Shown one piece after another: positions 1-7,018 of a stretch of 8,292 nucleotides of DNA. Origin of the DNA: Candidatus Saccharimonadia bacterium (GTDB lineage: Bacteria > Patescibacteriota > Saccharimonadia > Saccharimonadales > Saccharimonadaceae). Position numbers and translations under genes: made by a program. Numbering within the stretch: position 1 is the stretch's first letter; each line of letters opens with the position of its first letter. Under the pieces are notes generated by a model, which was given only the letters and a program-made list of their open reading frames with translations, did no database searches and was not told the DNA's origin. The stretch covers positions 1-8,292 of the forward strand of contig JALRDS010000048.1 in the NCBI GenBank assembly GCA_023259925.1, written 5' to 3'.

Positions 1-285
1 GAGCCTGCAGCTGCTGCTGTAGCTGTTGCTGGCCCTGCAGCTGGCGGCGACGCTGGTGCAGCTGAAGATGAAAAGACTGAGTTCACTGTAACTCTTAAGG
101 ACGCTGGTGCACAAAAAGTTGCTGTTATTAAAGCAGTAAAAGAAATCACCGGTCTTGGTCTTGGTGAAGCAAAGGCTATCGTTGACGGTGCTCCTGCTGC
201 TGTTAAGGAAAAAGTATCAAAAGATGACGCTGAAGCTGCTAAGAAGCAACTCGAAGAAGCTGGCGCAACTGTTGAACTAAGCTAA
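1..285 (+). CDS. rplL: 50S ribosomal protein L7/L12, C-terminal part (5' end outside window)
   Basis: This is the stalk protein of the large ribosomal subunit, which recruits and activates translation GTPases. Reading frame 1 is open from base 1 and ends at TAA (283-285), giving 94 residues. The first ~20 residues are a flexible Ala/Gly/Pro-rich hinge; an acidic stretch EDEKTEF leads into the globular C-terminal domain. That domain carries the family hallmarks: KTEFTVTLKDAGAQKVAVIK, then EITGLGLGEAKAIVDGAP, and the ending EEAGATVELS, matching the canonical KKxLEEAGAxVEL close. The N-terminal dimerisation domain (about 30-35 residues) lies outside the window. A strong terminator follows at 321-349, so this is the last gene of its transcript, as usual for rplJ-rplL units. 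Identification is firm. Confidence 0.97.
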   Translation, partial: EPAAAAVAVAGPAAGGDAGAAEDEKTEFTVTLKDAGAQKVAVIKAVKEITGLGLGEAKAIVDGAPAAVKEKVSKDDAEAAKKQLEEAGATVELS

Positions 286-320
286 TTAGTTCCCTGAACC
301 GACCACATATATGAACGTAC

Positions 321-349
321 AACACCCTGTCATAGCGACAGGGTGTTTT
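321..349 (+). terminator. Intrinsic (rho-independent) terminator after rplL
   Basis: A perfect 11-bp inverted repeat, AACACCCTGTC (321-331) and GACAGGGTGTT (337-347), encloses the five-base loop ATAGC. The stem runs straight into a short T stretch (346-349). It lies 36 bases after the rplL stop and ahead of the next promoter, so it should separate the ribosomal-protein transcript from the downstream block. It is the only convincing intrinsic terminator in the window. Confidence 0.93.
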
Positions 350-412
350 GTATTAACGAAAAAAACAACGGTTTTTATATGACCCCTGAAAATCATGTGG
401 ATAAAAATCTCG

Positions 413-443
413 TTGACGAAAAATTTTTGAAATGGTATATAAT
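413..443 (+). promoter_or_regulatory. Sigma-70-type promoter for the gene at 492
   Basis: TTGACG (413-418, 5/6 match to the -35 consensus) precedes TATAAT (438-443, perfect -10) with a 19-base spacer. If the overlapping TATATA (436-441) is used instead, the spacer is 17. The spacer holds AAAAATTTTT (419-428), an A/T tract likely to bend. With TATAAT, transcription would start near 450 and leave a leader of about 42 bases before the ATG at 492. A weak AGGA (475-478) lies 13 bases before that ATG, farther than ideal for a ribosome binding site. Confidence 0.75.
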
Positions 444-491
444 GGAAGTAATACTACTGCATAAACACAGACAAAGGAAACTGCGAGCATT

Positions 492-1007
492 ATGTCTGAA
501 TTACCAGAAAAACAGGTAAAACGACTCCGATCGTTGATTACCGAGGCCGAAACAAATATTGCGGCCGCGAAAGAATTATTAATGAGCATCTTGGGCGAAG
601 ACGACCATATTGTTACGCCAAGCAGCAGCCGTGAAGAAGTGAGCGGCAAGGTTGTAGAAGGTGTATTTGATGGCCAAAAAATGGCTGGCCCGGATGGCAA
701 AGAATACCCAGTACCAGCTAACTACGCGTCGAAGTCCAAGCTTGTTGAAGGTGACATCCTAAAACTCACCATCGCTGATGATGGAAGCTTTATTTACAAG
801 CAAATTGGCCCCGTAGATCGCACACAAGTTATTGGTACGCTCGTACAGCACGACGGTACTTACTACGTAGAAGCTAACGGACGTGAATACCGCATCCTGC
901 TTGCCAGCGTTACTTACTTCCGCATTAATATCGGCGACCAAGTAACGATTATTGTACCAACTGATAACCAAGAGGCTACCTGGGCGGCGGTTGAAGCAGC
1001 GCTTTAG
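492..1007 (+). CDS. Conserved hypothetical protein: N-terminal helix plus two tandem 61-residue beta modules
   Basis: The protein has 171 residues and ends at TAG. Residues 1-35 form a charged amphipathic helix, probably a coiled coil (heptad-like Leu/Ile: KQVKRLRSLITEAE, then AAAKELLMSILG). The rest is beta-rich and reads as two ungapped modules offset by 61 residues, about 50-110 and 111-171. These positions pair exactly: D60/D121, G61/G122, G69/G130, E71/E132, Y72/Y133, G87/G148, D88/D149 and D97/D158. Each module has a DG turn, a (D/N)G(K/R)EY strand and a GD turn followed by alternating hydrophobics. There is no signal peptide, membrane segment or cysteine. The stretch VPANYASKSKLVEGD resembles a protein I recall as widespread in CPR genomes, without assigned function. 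The position after rplL hints at a translation or nucleic-acid role, but that is only inference. It has its own promoter and a 42-base leader. Confidence 0.9.
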   Translation: MSELPEKQVKRLRSLITEAETNIAAAKELLMSILGEDDHIVTPSSSREEVSGKVVEGVFDGQKMAGPDGKEYPVPANYASKSKLVEGDILKLTIADDGSFIYKQIGPVDRTQVIGTLVQHDGTYYVEANGREYRILLASVTYFRINIGDQVTIIVPTDNQEATWAAVEAAL

Positions 1008-1031
1008 GATTTTCTACATACGCACGTTTTT

Positions 1032-1427
1032 ATGCAGATTGCACATCAAACCAGAGCAATGTTTAAACTACTTCTGGTAGGTCCAGCGATCATTTTGGTA
1101 GGCTCACTGTTAGGCGCTGGTCTCGGCGACGGAATTGCCGGCTCTTCGAGCCCTGGTTCACCAATTGGTTATTTTTTAGTTACTCTAGGCTTATTACTCA
1201 GTTTAGCGATGAGCATAAGCGTCACCATAGCGGCGCTAGTTAACGCATTTCGACACAGCGCAGGCGAGAATAGCCGCTGGCTCCAGCCGATATATATCCT
1301 GCTAGTTTCCATAGTAATAATTGTTATTTCGGTCTATGTAAATATTGCGCTTTCTCAAGCGGTAATATGCCTAGATCCTGAATACAGAGAAACCGTGTCG
1401 GGCATAGTGGAGTGCGGTAGATTCTAG
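1032..1427 (+). CDS. Small three-helix membrane protein, unknown function
   Basis: The protein has 131 residues and ends at TAG. Three hydrophobic segments are visible: about 12-30 (LLLVGPAIILVGSLLGAGLG), 45-71 and 85-110. A Gly/Ser/Pro-rich loop (about 31-44) joins helices 1 and 2, and a charged loop (RHSAGENSRW) joins 2 and 3. The C-terminal tail of about 20 residues contains two cysteines, C113 and C128, which could pair if the tail is outside the cell. By the positive-inside rule, the N-terminus (HQTR, K12) and the 2-3 loop (R73, H74, R81) cannot both be cytoplasmic in a three-helix protein unless one hydrophobic stretch does not span, so topology is open. The start is uncertain: ATG at 1032 or Met10 at 1059 would each leave all helices intact, and neither has a ribosome binding site. 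The gene lies 24 bases after its neighbour and 7 before thymidine kinase, so it is probably cotranscribed with both. I do not recognise a family. Confidence 0.78.
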   Translation: MQIAHQTRAMFKLLLVGPAIILVGSLLGAGLGDGIAGSSSPGSPIGYFLVTLGLLLSLAMSISVTIAALVNAFRHSAGENSRWLQPIYILLVSIVIIVISVYVNIALSQAVICLDPEYRETVSGIVECGRF

Positions 1428-1434
1428 TTATTCT

Positions 1435-2010
1435 ATGGCAAAGCTTCACTTCAAATACGGCGCGATGAACAGCGGTAAAAGCGATACGCTGATTAAAACT
1501 GCCTATAATTACACCGAGCGTGGCTTAAAGGTTACTGTGGTTAAGCCGAAGATCGATACAAAAGGCGACGCCAGAGTAGTTGCACGCGGTGGGTACGAAC
1601 GCAAGGTTGATATATTAGCCGATGACACAACCGATTTAGAAAATGCGGTTCTTGAAAACGATGAAGTAAGCGTGGTGTTAGTAGATGAATCACAGTTCTT
1701 GTCTGCACATCAAATAAGCCAATTGTTCCGCATTGCCAAAAACCATAATATTTCTGTGATTTGCTATGGGCTCCGCGCAGATTTTCGCTCTGAAGTATTC
1801 CCAGGCAGTAAACGTTTATTCGAAATTGCAGACAATATAGAAAAACTACCAACGATGTGTTTTTGCGGCTCACAGGCAGAGTTTAACACCCGTAAGATAA
1901 ACGGGGCCTATGTTTTTAATGGCGACCAGGTAGCAATCGATGGCGAGGGGACGGTTGAATACGATTCACTTTGCGGAAAATGCTATCAGCGTGAAGGTGG
2001 AATTATATAA
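1435..2010 (+). CDS. tdk: Thymidine kinase (type II)
   Basis: This enzyme phosphorylates thymidine to dTMP with ATP, the salvage route to dTTP, in the cytoplasm. At 191 residues it has normal length for the type II family. The P-loop GAMNSGKS is at 9-16, the Walker B/catalytic segment VLVDESQFL at 81-89 (D84, catalytic-base candidate E85), and the GLRADFRSEVFPGS segment at about 112-125 matches the family GLRTDF motif. The structural zinc site looks complete: C142-x-C144 (spaced as in E. coli Tdk) and C180-x2-C183. The lasso loop carries NTRK and ends in the substrate-binding tyrosine Y176. The ATG is seven bases after the upstream stop, with no clear Shine-Dalgarno sequence. Salvage enzymes are expected in reduced-genome, host-dependent bacteria. 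Identification is firm. Confidence 0.96.
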   Translation: MAKLHFKYGAMNSGKSDTLIKTAYNYTERGLKVTVVKPKIDTKGDARVVARGGYERKVDILADDTTDLENAVLENDEVSVVLVDESQFLSAHQISQLFRIAKNHNISVICYGLRADFRSEVFPGSKRLFEIADNIEKLPTMCFCGSQAEFNTRKINGAYVFNGDQVAIDGEGTVEYDSLCGKCYQREGGII

Positions 2011-2015
2011 GAAGT

Positions 2016-2044
2016 ATGACAAATTAACATACTTAGTATATAAT
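2016..2044 (+). promoter_or_regulatory. Strong promoter giving a probable leaderless mRNA for the gene at 2054
   Basis: ATGACA (2016-2021, 5/6 match to TTGACA) and TATAAT (2039-2044, perfect) are separated by exactly 17 bases. The expected start of transcription is near 2051, three bases before the ATG at 2054, so the message would have almost no leader and no room for a ribosome binding site. The -35 begins six bases after the thymidine kinase stop codon. Confidence 0.85.
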
Positions 2045-2053
2045 TTCATCACT

Positions 2054-2599
2054 ATGAGCAAGCAGCGGACGCAGGCATACATTGAATCAGAAAAACGAAC
2101 CAGAGAAAGCTACCGGCCGGTTGCTAACCCTGCATTAGTGCGAATTCATAAAGAAACGACGCCGCGGCCGGAATACGACAAAATCCTACCATACCAAAGT
2201 GACGCACGAAAAATAGGAAGCCGCGTACTCACCATCATTGCCGATACGATGATTGAGCTAGGTAATGACACCGAACAAACACGTATAGATATCCTTGGAG
2301 ATTCTCTGTTTATCCTTAACGCGCTCCTGGCAGCCCGAAACGTAGAGCAACCAATGCTTGCATTAGCAAACTTTGCGGGCGGATTTCGAATGTCCCACCA
2401 TGATTCAATCCATAACAAAATAGCCACACCACTGGGTCGTGCGGTACAGGCATTAGACGCAGCAAGTCAAGCAGTAACTGGTGAGATTATGATTTGGCGC
2501 AACCACTACGGACCAGGTACGAATGGCCGTGAAACCACCAAATATAAAATTATGGACGACATCGACGTTATCGACCAACGAAATCCACAACAGCACTAA
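2054..2599 (+). CDS. Helical protein of unknown function
   Basis: The chosen start gives 181 residues ending at TAA. An in-frame ATG lies upstream at 1940, but using it would run through the end of thymidine kinase and through the promoter at 2016-2044; the ATG at 2054 sits just after that promoter's expected start site. The first ~45 residues are polar and basic (SKQRTQAYIESEKRTRES), likely disordered or nucleic-acid-facing. The centre (about 50-155) looks all-helical, with segments such as ARKIGSRVLTIIADTMIELG, DILGDSLFILNALLAARN and LGRAVQALDAASQAVTGEIM. The last ~20 residues are acidic and polar. A His-rich spot, MSHHDSIHNK (about 115-124), could be a metal or active site, but this is speculative. 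No membrane segment or signal peptide is visible. It does not match a family I know. Confidence 0.82.
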   Translation: MSKQRTQAYIESEKRTRESYRPVANPALVRIHKETTPRPEYDKILPYQSDARKIGSRVLTIIADTMIELGNDTEQTRIDILGDSLFILNALLAARNVEQPMLALANFAGGFRMSHHDSIHNKIATPLGRAVQALDAASQAVTGEIMIWRNHYGPGTNGRETTKYKIMDDIDVIDQRNPQQH

Positions 2600-2613
2600 A
2601 TAGACGTACGCGG

Positions 2614-2619
2614 TATACT
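2614..2619 (+). promoter_or_regulatory. Probable -10 element for dnaX, leaderless spacing
   Basis: TATACT (5/6 match to TATAAT) lies so that transcription would start near 2626, three bases before the dnaX ATG. No -35 hexamer or TGn extension is visible at the right distance, so the evidence is mainly the hexamer and its position, which matches the stronger cases at 2039, 5481 and 7945. Confidence 0.55.
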
Positions 2620-2628
2620 AAAGACACC

Positions 2629-4086
2629 ATGGGAAAAGCCTTATATCGCAAATACCGCTCAAAACGCCTTAATGAGATTGTTGGGCAAGAGCATGTAACA
2701 ACGCTACTTGCAAATGCAATAGCCACCGATAGAGTTGCCCATGCCTACTTATTTACCGGCCCGCGCGGCGTTGGTAAAACATCGATTGCACGAATCTTAG
2801 CGCACGAGATCAATAACCTCCCTTACTTGGAAGATGCAACTCATTTAGATATTATTGAAATCGATGCAGCCAGTAACAACGGCGTAGAAGATATCCGCGA
2901 CTTACGTGATCGTGTGCAAATAGCTCCGGTACATGCTAAAAAGAAAGTATATATCGTAGATGAAGTGCACATGCTCTCGAAAGCGGCCTTTAACGCATTA
3001 CTAAAAACTCTGGAGGAACCGCCAGAGCACGTAGTGTTCATATTAGCTACGACCGACATTGATAAAGTGCCTGAAACAATCATCAGTCGCACCCAACGTC
3101 ATACTTTTAGGCGTGCGAGTATTAACGATATTGTGAAGAACCTAGAGCGGATTGCCGAAGGAGAGGGGGTATCCGCTGAGGCAAATGCACTACGCATAAT
3201 TGCCAAACACGCTGATGGCAGCTTTCGTGATAGCGTAAGTTTATTCGATCAATTGCTTAGTGGAGCCAGCGACGCAGCAATCACAACTAGTCAAGTTATA
3301 ACTTCGCTTGGGCTCGCAGAAGATGAATCACTCAAGCAATTACTAGCTGCAACCACGAGCGGAGATGTAAGTAGTATCGACTCGCGCTTACAGGAGCTCG
3401 AAAACCAAGGAGTACCGGCGAGAACAACAGCCGCTCAACTAGCCGACCATCTACGAAGCAACTTAGCTCAAAATCCTACATACGCGGAGTTAATCTCAGG
3501 GCTACTCGACGTGAATAAATCATCATACCCCGAACTTAAGCTTTTAACAGTCTTGAGTTTATTTAATCAACCGTCAGCCGCCCCACAAAATGCTCAGCCC
3601 ATAGCCGCACAACCTGCACTATCGTCGCCAAAAGCATCGTCGGCAACTTCTGTTGCACCCGCAGTGAGCACAGCAATAAAACCACCGCAAAAATCAAAGA
3701 GCCCGGTGACTGAAACCGCTACGCCTGTTAGCGAAACACCAGTTGTCAAGAAACAAATAGAAAACCCGAGCGACATTGCAGATTTTGACTGGAATGCTTT
3801 GATTACACACGTACGCACACACCATGTTGCTTTGCATAGTGTACTGAGCAAATGCGAGCCAGACTTGCAGGATGAGACGTTACTACTGTATACAAAAAGT
3901 GCCTTTTATAAGAAGAAACTCGATGATTTAAAATATCGCGGATTACTTGTCGATTCATTAGCTGAACTTGGGTTTGATTTAGAAATTGAAACGCTGGCAA
4001 CCCAAAAACCTTTGAAAGATAGCCAGGCAGCCAAAGTTGCTGCTATCATGGGTGGAGGAGAAGAGGTGAGCGTAGATAGCGCGTAA
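2629..4086 (+). CDS. dnaX: DNA polymerase III subunit tau/gamma (clamp loader ATPase)
   Basis: DnaX is the AAA+ motor subunit that loads the sliding clamp; its tau form ties polymerase to helicase. The protein has 485 residues. Motifs in order: LYRKYR (5-10), VGQEHV (18-23), Walker A GPRGVGKT (44-51), EIDAASNNGVEDIRDL (77-92), Walker B VDEVHML (D111, E112), NALLKTLEEPPEHVVFILATT (122-142) and the sensor/arginine-finger SRT (153-155), normally SRC. The zinc module usually found between Walker A and EIDAAS (four cysteines) is absent: only about 15 residues (60-74) fill the space and none is Cys. Residues about 313-378 are a low-complexity Ala/Ser/Pro/Thr linker. A C-terminal domain (about 381-450) begins FDWNALITHV, and the tail ends near AIMGGGEEV. 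I see no credible frameshift site, so probably only a tau-like form is made. dnaB starts four bases later. Confidence 0.96.
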   Translation: MGKALYRKYRSKRLNEIVGQEHVTTLLANAIATDRVAHAYLFTGPRGVGKTSIARILAHEINNLPYLEDATHLDIIEIDAASNNGVEDIRDLRDRVQIAPVHAKKKVYIVDEVHMLSKAAFNALLKTLEEPPEHVVFILATTDIDKVPETIISRTQRHTFRRASINDIVKNLERIAEGEGVSAEANALRIIAKHADGSFRDSVSLFDQLLSGASDAAITTSQVITSLGLAEDESLKQLLAATTSGDVSSIDSRLQELENQGVPARTTAAQLADHLRSNLAQNPTYAELISGLLDVNKSSYPELKLLTVLSLFNQPSAAPQNAQPIAAQPALSSPKASSATSVAPAVSTAIKPPQKSKSPVTETATPVSETPVVKKQIENPSDIADFDWNALITHVRTHHVALHSVLSKCEPDLQDETLLLYTKSAFYKKKLDDLKYRGLLVDSLAELGFDLEIETLATQKPLKDSQAAKVAAIMGGGEEVSVDSA

Positions 4087-4090
4087 CACT

Positions 4091-5443
4091 ATGGCCACAA
4101 AAGAAGTTCAAGCAGGGAAAGTTCCCCCACAAAGTCTAGATGCCGAGAAGAGCTTACTCGGTGCTGTTTTGATTGATGACGAAGTACTAGCCGATGTAAG
4201 CGAATTCGTGAGCCAAAACGACTTTTACGACAAACGACACGGCATAGTGTTCGATGCCATGATGCGCCTATATGAACGGCATAAGCCAGTCGACCTTTTA
4301 ACACTCACCGATGAATTGCAACGGAAAAAAGAGCTAGAAACCGTTGGAGGCTCAGCCTACCTTACTGAACTTACGACATATGTACCAACAGCCGCACATG
4401 CTGCAGCCTATGCCGATTTAGTTGCGCAAAAAGCAGTCCGTCGCCGTCTAATTAAGGCGAGCGCCGATATATCGGAACTTGGCTTCGATGAAGAAACCAC
4501 CACACAGGAACTACTTGAAAAAGCCGAAGCTGAACTATTTAGTGTGTCGGATCAATCATTAAAACAAGACGTTGTTAGCCTTGAGCACATTTTGACCGAC
4601 AGTTTCGATCGAATGGAAGAATTGCATCGTAACAAGGGGCAACTCAGAGGTATTCGTACTGGCTACCGTGACCTTGATAATATGACCGCTGGGCTGCAGC
4701 GAAGTGACCTCATCATTCTTGCAGCTCGACCAGCCATGGGTAAGACAACCTTCGTAACAAACTTGGCGTACAACGTAGCCACAATCGCCAAGCAACCAGT
4801 GCTATTCTTTAGCCTCGAGATGAGTAAAGAGCAGTTAGTTGACCGTATGCTGGCTGATGCATCTGGCGTTGACGCTTGGAATATACGTACGGGTAACTTG
4901 AGCGATGATGACTTCTCTAAGCTATCTGAAGCAATGGGCGAACTGGCCGAGGCACCAATTTTTATTGATGATCAGCCTGGACTGAGTGTGCTCGAAATGC
5001 GCACCAAAGCCCGCCGCGTGTCACACGATGCACCGCTCGGGTTGATTATCGTCGACTACCTTCAGCTCATGCAAGGGAGCGGTCGTGGCGATGGTAATCG
5101 TGTTCAAGAAGTGTCTGAGATTTCGCGTGGACTCAAATTAATTGCACGCGAGTTAAACGTGCCACTGATTGCACTAAGTCAGCTAAGCCGTACCGTTGAA
5201 CAGCGTAGCCCACAAATTCCACAACTTAGCGACTTACGCGAATCGGGAAGTATCGAGCAAGATGCCGACATTGTTAGCTTTATATATCGCCCGGGGTACT
5301 ACGAACCCGATAACCCAGAAGTTGAAAATATTACGAAACTCATTATCGCTAAACACCGTAACGGCCCGACAGGAGAAGTAGGACTTTACTTCCACCCAGA
5401 GCGCCTACGATTCATGTCACTCGACCGTAAGCACAGCGACTAG
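4091..5443 (+). CDS. dnaB: Replicative DNA helicase
   Basis: DnaB is the hexameric 5'-3' helicase that unwinds DNA at the fork and contacts primase and tau. At 450 residues it is full length. The N-terminal collar domain opens with the hallmark VPPQSLDAEKSLLGAVL (11-27) and includes FYDKRHGIVFDAM (45-57). A linker around 150-185 leads to the RecA-like motor: GIRTGYRDLDNMTAGLQRSD (187-206), Walker A ARPAMGKT (212-219), FFSLEMS with catalytic E243, Walker B LIIVDYLQLM (D322), SQLSRTVEQR (363-372), DLRESGSIEQDAD (381-393) and the arginine-finger strand KHRNGPTG (421-428). No intein interrupts it. The gene starts four bases after dnaX, suggesting cotranscription and coupled translation of two replisome partners. 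A purine-rich GGAGGAGAAGAGG lies in the dnaX end but about 25 bases from the ATG, too far for a normal ribosome site. The stop is TAG followed in frame by TGA. Confidence 0.97.
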   Translation: MATKEVQAGKVPPQSLDAEKSLLGAVLIDDEVLADVSEFVSQNDFYDKRHGIVFDAMMRLYERHKPVDLLTLTDELQRKKELETVGGSAYLTELTTYVPTAAHAAAYADLVAQKAVRRRLIKASADISELGFDEETTTQELLEKAEAELFSVSDQSLKQDVVSLEHILTDSFDRMEELHRNKGQLRGIRTGYRDLDNMTAGLQRSDLIILAARPAMGKTTFVTNLAYNVATIAKQPVLFFSLEMSKEQLVDRMLADASGVDAWNIRTGNLSDDDFSKLSEAMGELAEAPIFIDDQPGLSVLEMRTKARRVSHDAPLGLIIVDYLQLMQGSGRGDGNRVQEVSEISRGLKLIARELNVPLIALSQLSRTVEQRSPQIPQLSDLRESGSIEQDADIVSFIYRPGYYEPDNPEVENITKLIIAKHRNGPTGEVGLYFHPERLRFMSLDRKHSD

Positions 5444-5477
5444 TGAACGTAATCTCGGCAAGTGGCTTAATGAGACA

Positions 5478-5486
5478 TGCTATAAT
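5478..5486 (+). promoter_or_regulatory. Extended -10 promoter giving a probable leaderless mRNA for the gene at 5497
   Basis: TGC followed by a perfect TATAAT (5481-5486) forms an extended -10 element, which can work without a -35 hexamer; none is visible. Transcription should start near 5493, four bases before the ATG. It lies in the 53-base gap after dnaB, which has no terminator hairpin. Confidence 0.8.
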
Positions 5487-5496
5487 CTAGAATTAC

Positions 5497-6978
5497 ATGG
5501 TGCGGCAACGACTCACAAAGTATGCATTTTACCGGTTTAGATACGTATTCGCGTATACACTATTTGGCGCAGCACTCGCTGCCATGTTGCTACTGGCTGG
5601 CTTTTACCTCCCGGGTGGAGTTACTGCAACTGAGATGCGTTCTGTCCTGCTAAGCGACGCGGTGTCAGTAAACGCTATATTTAGCTTGCCGCCCGATCAA
5701 GTTGTTTACCTACCGTATCGGCTATTGCAATCGGTCAGTCTAGATTTATTCGGGGTGACCCTCCTTGGAATAAAGTTACCATCTATTGTACTTGGGTTTT
5801 TCTCAGCAATTGGCTTACTATACTTACTGAATTTATGGTACAAAAAAAATGTTGCTATTGTTGTAGCTATTGTTGCTGTCACTACGAATCAATTTTTATT
5901 GGCATCGCAAGCTGGTCAGGCGGGCATTAGTTACATATTCCTAACAGTCATGGTGTTAATCGCCGCTTCGATGGTTTCGCGCAGAAGCGTGTATGCAAAT
6001 GCCTGGGTAATTGTAGGATTTGTACTCGCTGCAATAAGCCTATACATGCCACTAAACATTTATATGTTGCTTGCACTCATACTTACCGCATTGCTTCAAC
6101 CACATGCACGCTACCTTGTATTTAAAAAAGCATCTAAGGCAGTTGTGGTTGCAGGAATATTCCTTGCGACTATTGTTGCATCACCGTTAATTACAGGAAT
6201 AGTGTCTCACCCTCAAATCATCACGAGGCTTCTTGGCCTCCCTAGCGAACCTTCCTCGGTGTTTAGTAATGCCGCAATGCTATTTCAAAATTATATACAG
6301 TTTGCAACACCATCGGCGGGCGCTGTCATCACACCAGTGTACGGGCTTGGGCTTGTACTCCTAATCCTACTTGGTGTCTACCGCCTACTTACCACCAAGT
6401 ATACTGCCAGGAACTATGTTATTAGCATATGGCTACTTGCACTTATACCACTCGTTTGCTTAAACCCTGAATTTGTATCAATTACCTTTGTTCCTGTTAT
6501 GCTGCTCGCAGCGCTCGGAGTCGATTATCTGATTTCGTCGTGGTATAAACTATTTCCTATAAACCCGTATGCACGCGTATTTGGGTTAGCACCGCTCGGC
6601 ATCCTGCTCATCGGATTGACGCTTTCTAGTGTTGACCGCTACACATACGGTCTGCATTACGATACGGCTGTATATAGCTCATACAACTATGACGTTCCAC
6701 TCCTTCATAAAGAACTCCAAAGCCTCGATAAGGACAACACTGTAGTGCTTGTAGTTGATAAGGCCAGTGAAGCGTTTTATCGCGTACTGGCCAGCAAGCA
6801 ACAACACGTATCATCAATTACCGTCGTATCATCCAGTAGCAATCTACCGACTGCGGACGTAATTATCGCTGAGCGTGCGTTTTCAACCTCGATTGCACAG
6901 CCTCCAAGCCAAATACTTGTAACCAGAGCAAGCCAAGACGCTAACCGCTTCTACCTCTACAAAAACAATGCATCTTAG
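5497..6978 (+). CDS. Polytopic membrane protein, GT-C glycosyltransferase-like (ArnT/PMT type)
   Basis: The protein has 493 residues and ends at TAG. About ten hydrophobic segments are visible, near 17-38, 84-107, 114-130, 139-158, 166-200 (probably two), 213-234, 275-297, 305-322, 328-347 and 357-376. A soluble C-terminal domain of about 115 residues follows. The N-terminal layout is that of GT39/ArnT-like enzymes: one helix, then an outer loop with an acidic residue (TEMR, E46) where the catalytic Asp/Glu sits, a PP-containing segment (LPPDQVVYLPYRLLQ) and LFGVTLLGIKLPSIVLG, which resembles the family's LFG...RLPS pattern. Such enzymes move a sugar from a lipid-phosphate donor to a protein or glycan outside the membrane. 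The specific donor and acceptor cannot be read here, and only one acidic residue rather than the usual DE pair is seen, so activity is inferred. The gene has its own extended -10 promoter and sits between dnaB and ybaB, with no functional link evident. Confidence 0.85.
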   Translation: MVRQRLTKYAFYRFRYVFAYTLFGAALAAMLLLAGFYLPGGVTATEMRSVLLSDAVSVNAIFSLPPDQVVYLPYRLLQSVSLDLFGVTLLGIKLPSIVLGFFSAIGLLYLLNLWYKKNVAIVVAIVAVTTNQFLLASQAGQAGISYIFLTVMVLIAASMVSRRSVYANAWVIVGFVLAAISLYMPLNIYMLLALILTALLQPHARYLVFKKASKAVVVAGIFLATIVASPLITGIVSHPQIITRLLGLPSEPSSVFSNAAMLFQNYIQFATPSAGAVITPVYGLGLVLLILLGVYRLLTTKYTARNYVISIWLLALIPLVCLNPEFVSITFVPVMLLAALGVDYLISSWYKLFPINPYARVFGLAPLGILLIGLTLSSVDRYTYGLHYDTAVYSSYNYDVPLLHKELQSLDKDNTVVLVVDKASEAFYRVLASKQQHVSSITVVSSSSNLPTADVIIAERAFSTSIAQPPSQILVTRASQDANRFYLYKNNAS

Positions 6979-6980
6979 CG

Positions 6981-6986
6981 TATACT
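6981..6986 (+). promoter_or_regulatory. Probable -10 element upstream of ybaB-recR
   Basis: TATACT (5/6 match to TATAAT) begins two bases after the stop of the preceding gene. Transcription would start near 6993, leaving a 26-base leader before ybaB. The -35 region is poor (TACAAA, 3/6 match at 17-base spacing), so the call is tentative. Confidence 0.45.
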
Positions 6987-7000
6987 AATAGCAGTTAAAC

Positions 7001-7008
7001 GGAGAGGA
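7001..7008 (+). promoter_or_regulatory. Shine-Dalgarno site of ybaB
   Basis: GGAGAGGA lies 10 bases before the ATG at 7019. It is the clearest ribosome binding site in the window and contrasts with the neighbouring genes, most of which have none at usable spacing. Confidence 0.7.
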
Positions 7009-7018
7009 CTTATTTACC

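Noticed and set aside
361..376. AAAAAC-AACG-GTTTTT hairpin after the rplL terminator
   Set aside because: The stem is six pairs, almost all A-T, and too weak to call a second terminator or regulatory RNA.
1940..2053. Upstream ATG at 1940 as the start of the gene at 2054
   Set aside because: It would overlap the last 71 bases of thymidine kinase in another frame and translate through a near-consensus promoter; the ATG at 2054 fits the expected transcript start.
2932..2946. AAAAAG run in dnaX (AAA AAG AAA codons) as a programmed -1 frameshift site for making gamma
   Set aside because: It lies within the ATPase core (K104-K106) before Walker B; frameshifting there would destroy the protein. 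The first base does not make a full A AAA AAG heptamer, and no downstream stem near the linker was found.
3683..3702. A-rich stretch in the dnaX linker as a frameshift site
   Set aside because: The run of five A in CAA AAA TCA does not fit the X XXY YYZ slippery pattern in the reading frame.
4051..4070. Purine-rich GGAGGAG...GAGGTGAG at the end of dnaX as the dnaB ribosome binding site
   Set aside because: It ends about 21 bases before the dnaB ATG, too far for normal Shine-Dalgarno pairing, and it encodes the GGGEEVS tail typical of this DnaX.
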